Source: Pseudomonas hydrolytica (GTDB lineage Bacteria; Pseudomonadota; Gammaproteobacteria; Pseudomonadales; Pseudomonadaceae). Taken from it: a stretch of 64,000 nucleotides of DNA. How positions within the stretch are numbered: position 1 is the first letter of the stretch; every line of letters begins with the position of its first letter. This document shows, piece by piece, positions 59,312 to 64,000 of the stretch. A program made the position numbers and the translations under genes. Location: positions 930,001 through 994,000 of the forward strand of contig NZ_CP099397.1 of the NCBI RefSeq assembly GCF_021495345.1. Reading direction: 5' to 3'. The notes below the pieces were generated by a model that was not told the origin of the DNA, did not search any database, and saw nothing but the letters and a program-made list of their open reading frames with translations.

Positions 59312-60658
59312 ATGAGTGAAGTAGAACGGATCGGGCCGCAGGCCTTGCCGGCGCTGCAGGAACAGGTCGAGGCGATTCTCGCCGAGGCCGCGCGGCAGGG
59401 CGCCAGCGCCTGTGAAGTGGCGGTTTCCGCGGGCCAGGGGTTGTCCACCACGGTGCGCCAGGGCGAGGTGGAAACCGTCGAGTTCAATCGCGACCAGGGC
59501 TTCGGCATCACCCTCTATGTCGGCCAGCGCAAGGGTTCGGCGAGTACCTCGGCCACTGGCGAGGCCGCCATCCGCGAAACCGTGGCTGCCGCCCTGGCCA
59601 TCGCCAGGCACGCCAGCGAAGACGAGTGTGCGGGCCTTGCCGACGCCGCGCTGATGGCCCGCGACATGCCGGAGCTGGATCTCTACCACCCCTGGTCGAT
59701 CACCCCGGAGCAGGCCGTGGAGCAGGCACTGGCCTGCGAGGCGGCCGCCTTCGCTGCCGACGCGCGGATCAAGAACGCCGACGGCACCAGCCTCAACACG
59801 CACCAGGGTTGCCGCGTATACGGCAACAGCAACGGCTTCATCGGCGGCTACGCCAGCACCCGCCACAGCCTGAGCTGCGTGATGATCGCCGAGGGCGAAG
59901 GGCAGATGCAGCGCGACTACTGGTACGACGTCAATCGCCAGGGCGAGCTGCTGGCCGATCCTGCGGGCATCGGTCAGCGCGCGGCCGAGCGCGCGGTCAG
60001 CCGCCTCGGCGCACGGCCGGTCCCGACCTGCGAGGTACCGGTGCTGTTCGCAGCCGAGCTGGCTGGCGGGCTGTTCAGCCATCTGCTGGCAGCCATTTCC
60101 GGCGGCAATCTGTACCGTCACTCGTCCTTCCTCGAAGGCGCCCTCGGCCAGTGCCTGTTCCCCGAGTGGCTGAGTCTGGACGAGCGTCCGCACCTGCCAC
60201 GCGCGCTGGGCAGCGCAGCCTTCGACGGCGACGGTCTGGCCACCTATGCCAAGCCGTTCGTGGAGAAGGGCGAGCTGGTTTCCTACATGCTCGGCACTTA
60301 TTCCGGGCGCAAGCTCGGCCTGCCCAGTACGGCCAACTCCGGCGGCGTGCACAACCTGTTCGTCACCCATGGCGATGAAGACCAGCAGGCGCTGCTTCGC
60401 CGCATGGGGCGCGGTCTGCTGGTCACCGAGCTGATGGGCCAGGGCCTGAACCTGGTCACCGGCGACTATTCGCGCGGGGCTGCAGGCTTCTGGGTGGAGA
60501 ACGGCGAGATTCAGTTCCCGGTGCAGGAGGTGACCATCGCCGGCAACCTGCGCGACATGTTCCGCCAGATCGTTGCCGTGGGGCGCGACCTGGAACGGCG
60601 CGGCAATATCTGCACCGGGTCGGTACTGATCGAGAAGATGACCGTCGCCGGCAGTTGA
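59312..60658 (+). CDS. pmbA: TldE/PmbA, partner of metalloprotease TldD
   Basis: 448 residues. Related to TldD but without the zinc HExxxH motif, as normal for TldE/PmbA. It has FNRDQGFGITLYVGQRKGSA near the N-terminus, and GVHNLFVTHGDEDQQALLRR and GLNLVTGDYSRGAAGFWVEN near the C-terminus. It makes the TldD-TldE heterodimer with TldD. The ATG at 59312 is chosen because MSEVERIGPQALPALQ is the usual start and GGAG lies just upstream. It is followed by a strong terminator. Confidence 0.96.
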   Translation: MSEVERIGPQALPALQEQVEAILAEAARQGASACEVAVSAGQGLSTTVRQGEVETVEFNRDQGFGITLYVGQRKGSASTSATGEAAIRETVAAALAIARHASEDECAGLADAALMARDMPELDLYHPWSITPEQAVEQALACEAAAFAADARIKNADGTSLNTHQGCRVYGNSNGFIGGYASTRHSLSCVMIAEGEGQMQRDYWYDVNRQGELLADPAGIGQRAAERAVSRLGARPVPTCEVPVLFAAELAGGLFSHLLAAISGGNLYRHSSFLEGALGQCLFPEWLSLDERPHLPRALGSAAFDGDGLATYAKPFVEKGELVSYMLGTYSGRKLGLPSTANSGGVHNLFVTHGDEDQQALLRRMGRGLLVTELMGQGLNLVTGDYSRGAAGFWVENGEIQFPVQEVTIAGNLRDMFRQIVAVGRDLERRGNICTGSVLIEKMTVAGS

Positions 60659-60671
60659 GATGGTAGAGACG

Positions 60672-60697
60672 ACAAGGCCACCCGCGGGTGGCCTTGT
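60672..60697. terminator. bidirectional terminator between pmbA and ptsO
   Basis: A perfect 26-base palindrome made of ACAAGGCCACCCG and CGGGTGGCCTTGT, followed by TTCGTTTTGG. It separates the convergent pmbA and ptsO. Confidence 0.85.
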
Positions 60698-60711
60698 TCG
60701 TTTTGGAAGCT

Positions 60712-60984
60712 TTACTCGCCTTCCTCGAAGTAGTTCTCGATCAGCCCGACCAGTGCTTCCAGCGCCTCGTGATCCCGTTCGCCCTCGGTGTGCAGGTGCA
60801 CCGGGGTGCCCTTGCCGGCTGCCAGCATCATCACCGCCATGATGCTCTTGCCGTCCACCAGACTGTCGCTGGTGCGGCCGATGCGTACCTCGCAGGGGTA
60901 GGCGCTGGCCACGCCAACGAACTTGGCGGCCGCGCGAGCATGCAGGCCGAGTTTGTTGATGATGGTGATTTCACGTGCAGGCAT
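60712..60984 (-). CDS. ptsO: phosphocarrier protein NPr (nitrogen PTS)
   Basis: 90 residues, HPr fold. The phosphorylated His15 lies in KLGLHARAAAKF, and the conserved DGKSIMAVMML segment with the regulatory-Ser position is present. NPr passes phosphate from EI-Ntr to EIIA-Ntr (PtsN) rather than to sugar transporters. The ATG at 60984 is chosen for the standard MPAREITI start. It is the last gene of the rpoN cluster, 14 bases after rapZ. Confidence 0.95.
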   Translation of the reverse strand: MPAREITIINKLGLHARAAAKFVGVASAYPCEVRIGRTSDSLVDGKSIMAVMMLAAGKGTPVHLHTEGERDHEALEALVGLIENYFEEGE

Positions 60985-60998
60985 CGCGGCATGGTTCC

Positions 60999-61856
60999 TT
61001 AGCTGAGGTCGCGGTGACGTACCTGGACGTTCTTCAGCGGTTTCTTCAGGGCCTGGCTGAGGCGATTGGCCAGGTACACCGAGCGATGGTGCCCGCCGGT
61101 ACAGCCGATGGCGATGGTCACGTAGGCGCGGTTGCTGGCGGCAAAGCGCGGCAGCCATTTTTCCAGGTAGGCGAGGATGTCCTGATACATTTCCTCCACC
61201 TCCGGTTGCGCGGCGAGGTAGTCGATCACCGGCTGCTGCAGGCCGGAGAAATCGCGCAGCTCCGGTTTCCAGTAGGGGTTCGGCAGGCAGCGGGCATCGA
61301 ACACCAGGTCGGCATCCACCGGCATGCCACGCTTGAAGCCAAAGGACTCGAAGAGAAAGGCAGTACCCGGTTCCGGCTGGTTGAGCAGCCTCAGCTTGAG
61401 GCTGTCACGCAACTGATAGAGGTTGAGATGGGTGGTGTCGATCTTCAGGTCGGCCAGGTCGACGATGGGCGCCAGCACCTGGGTCTCGTCGGCGATGGCT
61501 TCGGCCAGCGAGCGGTTCTCGTCGGTCAGCGGGTGACGCCGGCGGGTTTCCGAGAAGCGCTTGAGCAGCGTCTCGTCGTCGGCGTCGAGGTAGAGAATGT
61601 CGCAGCGGATATTGCGCTGGCGCACCTGCTCGAGCAATTCGGGGAAACGCCGCAGATGGCTCTGCAGGTTGCGCGCATCGATCGACACGGCCACCTGCGG
61701 CAGCAGCATCTCGGTATTGAGCAGGGCGCGTTCGGCCAGGTCCGGCAACAGGCCGGCAGGCAGGTTGTCGATGCAGTAGAAACCGTTGTCCTCAAGTACA
61801 TCGAGGGCGGTGCTCTTGCCCGAGCCGGAGCGACCGCTGACGATGATCAGGCGCAT
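60999..61856 (-). CDS. rapZ: RNase adapter protein RapZ
   Basis: 285 residues. N-terminal P-loop GRSGSGKST (Walker A) and the C-terminal domain with [18 protein letters not shown]. In enterobacteria RapZ brings the sRNA GlmZ to RNase E and so sets glucosamine-6-phosphate synthesis; in Pseudomonas its RNA target is less certain. The gene lies 2 bases after ptsN and was formerly called yvcJ/yhbJ. Confidence 0.95.
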   Translation of the reverse strand: MRLIIVSGRSGSGKSTALDVLEDNGFYCIDNLPAGLLPDLAERALLNTEMLLPQVAVSIDARNLQSHLRRFPELLEQVRQRNIRCDILYLDADDETLLKRFSETRRRHPLTDENRSLAEAIADETQVLAPIVDLADLKIDTTHLNLYQLRDSLKLRLLNQPEPGTAFLFESFGFKRGMPVDADLVFDARCLPNPYWKPELRDFSGLQQPVIDYLAAQPEVEEMYQDILAYLEKWLPRFAASNRAYVTIAIGCTGGHHRSVYLANRLSQALKKPLKNVQVRHRDLS

Positions 61857-61858
61857 GC

Positions 61859-62323
61859 TTATAGACCGTTCTGAATGTCCACGACCACCTGGTAGAGATC
61901 TCCGCCACTCGCTGCCTGGCGCAGACGTTCACGTACATCCTGACGGTCGAGCATGCTGGCGATCTGGCGCAGCAGCTCCAGATGGGCATCGGTTGCCGCT
62001 TCCGGTACCAACAGGACGAACAGCAGATCCACCGGCGCACCGTCGATGGCGTCGAAGTCGACGGCGGTCTCCAGGTGCAGCACGGCGCTGATCGGAGCAC
62101 TGCAGCCGGCCAGGCGGCAGTGGGGAATGGCGATGCCGTTGCCGAAGCCGGTGGAACCGAGCTTCTCGCGGGCGATAAGGCTTTCGAAGATATCCTGGGC
62201 GTCCAGGTCGGGCAGGTCGCGCGCCACCAGGTTGGCGATCTGTTCGAGCACGCGTTTCTTGCTGCCGCCCGGCACGTTCACCAGGGAACGGCCGGGGGTC
62301 AGGATGTTTTCAAGTCGGATCAT
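61859..62323 (-). CDS. ptsN: PTS IIA-like nitrogen regulatory protein PtsN
   Basis: 154 residues, EIIA-Ntr domain. The phosphorylated His68 is in [10 protein letters not shown]. It regulates potassium transport, carbon/nitrogen balance and storage metabolism by its phosphorylation state, acting downstream of NPr. It is the third gene after rpoN, 12 bases after hpf. Confidence 0.96.
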   Translation of the reverse strand: MIRLENILTPGRSLVNVPGGSKKRVLEQIANLVARDLPDLDAQDIFESLIAREKLGSTGFGNGIAIPHCRLAGCSAPISAVLHLETAVDFDAIDGAPVDLLFVLLVPEAATDAHLELLRQIASMLDRQDVRERLRQAASGGDLYQVVVDIQNGL

Positions 62324-62335
62324 GGATGGGGAATG

Positions 62336-62644
62336 TCAGCGGGCCGTGGCGCCTTGCAGGCGTTCGAGCTGCTTTTCCTTGTGCTTGATGAGTTGACGGT
62401 CGAGTTTGTCGGCCAGCAGGTCGATGGCTGCGTACATGTCCTGGTGTTCTGCGTTGGCGACGACTTCGCCGCCGGCGACGTGCAGGGTGGCTTCGATCTT
62501 CTGCTTGAGTTTCTCGACCTCCATGGTCACCTGAACGTTGGTGATCTTGTCGAAGTGGCGTTCCAGTCGGCCCAGTTTCTCGCCGATATAGTCACGCAGG
62601 GCGTCGGTCACATCCAGCTGATGTCCACTGATGTTGACTTGCAT
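62336..62644 (-). CDS. hpf: ribosome hibernation-promoting factor (short HPF)
   Basis: 102 residues, the sigma-54 modulation/S30EA fold, with MQVNISGHQLDVTDALRDYI at the start and DMYAAIDLLADKLDRQL near the end. Short HPF binds the 30S decoding centre and promotes 100S dimers in resting cells. GGAGAAAG precedes the ATG. The 98-base gap from rpoN has a short hairpin (CGGGTC at 62677-62682 with GACCCG at 62689-62694). Confidence 0.95.
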   Translation of the reverse strand: MQVNISGHQLDVTDALRDYIGEKLGRLERHFDKITNVQVTMEVEKLKQKIEATLHVAGGEVVANAEHQDMYAAIDLLADKLDRQLIKHKEKQLERLQGATAR

Positions 62645-62742
62645 ACCGCTTTCTCCTTGTTGCCTTGTGTAAGAGACGGGTCATGTGCGACCCGCCGCCG
62701 GAACACGTTGGCCTGGGACCTGGGGTCTCCAGTCGATCTGGC

Positions 62743-64000
62743 CTACATCAGTCGCTTGCGCTCACTGGAGGGCGCTATGCCGAGGGACTCGCGGTACTTG
62801 GCGACCGTCCGACGGGCGACTTGGATGCCTTGTGCCTCCAGTAAACCAGCGATCTTGCTGTCGCTCAACGGCTTTTTCGCGTTTTCTGCGGCGACCAGTT
62901 TCTTGATGATGGCGCGGATCGCGGTGGACGAGCATTCGCCGCCCTCGGAGGTGCTGACATGGCTGGAGAAGAAATATTTCAGCTCGTAAATGCCACGCGG
63001 GGTGTGCATGAACTTCTGTGTGGTGACGCGTGAGATGGTCGACTCGTGCATGCCCACCGCCTCGGCGATATCGTGCAGAACCAGAGGCTTCATCGCCTCG
63101 TCGCCATAGTCGAGGAAGCCGCGCTGATGCTCGACGATCTGCGTGGCCACCTTCATCAGCGTCTCGTTGCGGCTCTGCAGGCTCTTGATGAACCAGCGCG
63201 CCTCCTGCAACTGATTGCGCATGAAGGTGTTGTCGGCGCTGGAGTCGGCGCGTTTGACGAAGCCGGCATACTGCGGGTTGACGCGCAGGCGCGGCATCGC
63301 CTCCTGGTTCAGTTCCACCAGCCAGCGGTCGTTGTGCTTGCGTACGATCACGTCCGGCACCACGTATTCCGGCTCGCTGGATTCGATCTGCGAACCCGGG
63401 CGCGGATTGAGGCGCTGGATCAGGTCGATGACCTGCTTGAGCTCGTCTTCCTTGAGTTTGGTGCGGCGCATCAGCTGGGCGTAGTCGCGGCTGCCGAGCA
63501 GTTCCAGATAGTCGCTGACCACGCGCTGGGTTTCACTGAGCCAGGGTGTTTTGGCGGGCAGCTGGCGCAGTTGCAGCAGCAGGCATTCACGCAGGTTGCG
63601 CGCGCCGATGCCGGCGGGTTCGAACTGCTGGATGCGGTGCAGCACCACTTCCACTTCGTCCAGCTCGATGTCCAGCTCGGGGTCGAAGGAGTCGGTGACT
63701 TCTTCGAGCGATTCTTCCAGGTAGCCGTCGTTGTTGATGCAGTCGATCAGGGTGGCGGCGATCAGCCGGTCCTTGTCCGACATGGGGGCCAGGTTCAGCT
63801 GCCAGAGCAGATGGCTCTGCAGGCTCTCGCCGCTGGAAGTACGGGTGGTGAAATCCCACTCGTCGTCGTCATTGCTCGGCAGGCTGCTGGCGCTGGTCTG
63901 GTAGATGTCTTCCCAGGCGGTGTCGACCGGCAGCTCGTTGGGGATGCGTTCGCCCCATTCGCCCTCTTCCAGGTTGTCCACCGTCGGCGCGGTTTCCTGG
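62743..64000 (-). CDS. rpoN: RNA polymerase sigma-54 factor, partial (N-terminus outside window)
   Basis: 419 in-frame residues; the frame is open at the right edge (reading [13 protein letters not shown] at its start), so about 80 N-terminal residues, including the Gln-rich activator-contact region, are missing. The core-binding region (about in-window residues 60-260) and the C-terminal DNA-binding part are present: a helix-turn-helix ([20 protein letters not shown]) and the RpoN box [10 protein letters not shown] near the end. Sigma-54 directs RNA polymerase to -24/-12 promoters and needs enhancer-binding activators. It begins the rpoN-hpf-ptsN-rapZ-ptsO cluster. Confidence 0.97.
   Translation of the reverse strand, partial: QETAPTVDNLEEGEWGERIPNELPVDTAWEDIYQTSASSLPSNDDDEWDFTTRTSSGESLQSHLLWQLNLAPMSDKDRLIAATLIDCINNDGYLEESLEEVTDSFDPELDIELDEVEVVLHRIQQFEPAGIGARNLRECLLLQLRQLPAKTPWLSETQRVVSDYLELLGSRDYAQLMRRTKLKEDELKQVIDLIQRLNPRPGSQIESSEPEYVVPDVIVRKHNDRWLVELNQEAMPRLRVNPQYAGFVKRADSSADNTFMRNQLQEARWFIKSLQSRNETLMKVATQIVEHQRGFLDYGDEAMKPLVLHDIAEAVGMHESTISRVTTQKFMHTPRGIYELKYFFSSHVSTSEGGECSSTAIRAIIKKLVAAENAKKPLSDSKIAGLLEAQGIQVARRTVAKYRESLGIAPSSERKRLM

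Overview
The window is GC-rich, densely coded chromosomal DNA from a gamma-proteobacterium, almost certainly a Pseudomonas (possibly the P. mendocina/oleovorans group; the species is not resolved). The gene order roxR-roxS-SIMPL-dppA-dppA-mdpA-psdR-dppA-dppBCDF, then rlpA-like-gatBAC-mreBCD-maf-rng-yhdP-nit-tldD-darP-pmbA and ptsO-rapZ-ptsN-hpf-rpoN, matches what I recall of P. aeruginosa PAO1 around PA4462-PA4506. No tRNA, rRNA, CRISPR array, insertion sequence or prophage was seen. No gene-free stretch exceeds about 240 bases.

Bases 1-5650 (minus strand) hold a type VI secretion VgrG island: vgrG, a DUF4123 adaptor, three tandem DUF3304 genes (likely immunity) and a DUF2235 (Tle1-type) effector cut by the window edge. 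All start/stop junctions overlap by 4 or 14 bases. The effector lacks the serine expected in its nucleophile elbow (GFDYGA instead of GFSRGA).

Bases 5750-8990 are a copper module: the exporter copA, a small exported protein of unknown function, and the chaperone copZ. copA and copZ each have a MerR/CueR-type promoter with a 19-base spacer; cueR itself is not in the window. A NalD/TtgR-like TetR repressor diverges from a two-gene RND pump that lacks an outer-membrane channel gene, followed by a Bcr/CflA exporter.

Bases 15300-26520 are mixed: a zinc metallopeptidase, a DUF411 protein, a small membrane protein, trmA, a purine permease, a YajL-like protein, ada, and a large BvgS-like hybrid kinase followed by a response regulator with a degenerate HD-GYP domain.

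Bases 26600-38000 are the dipeptide-use locus: dppBCDF, three separate dipeptide-binding proteins, the repressor psdR and the dipeptidase mdpA. A 25-base perfect palindrome lies between psdR and mdpA, and a related block lies upstream of dppA; together they look like the PsdR operators. Hairpins separate the binding-protein genes from their neighbours.

Bases 38100-44100 hold a SIMPL protein, the redox two-component pair roxS-roxR, an AEC transporter, a carboxymuconolactone-decarboxylase-like protein, a Ca/Na exchanger and an RlpA-like lipoprotein. From 44100 to the end are housekeeping genes: gatCAB (tRNA-dependent Gln/Asn formation), mreBCD (cell shape), maf, rng, yhdP, a nitrilase, tldD/pmbA, darP, and the nitrogen-PTS/sigma-54 cluster, with rpoN cut by the right edge.

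Two dispersed intergenic palindrome families (CCCGGAT-N3-ATCCGGG and GGTGCGC-N3-GCGCACC) recur across the window.
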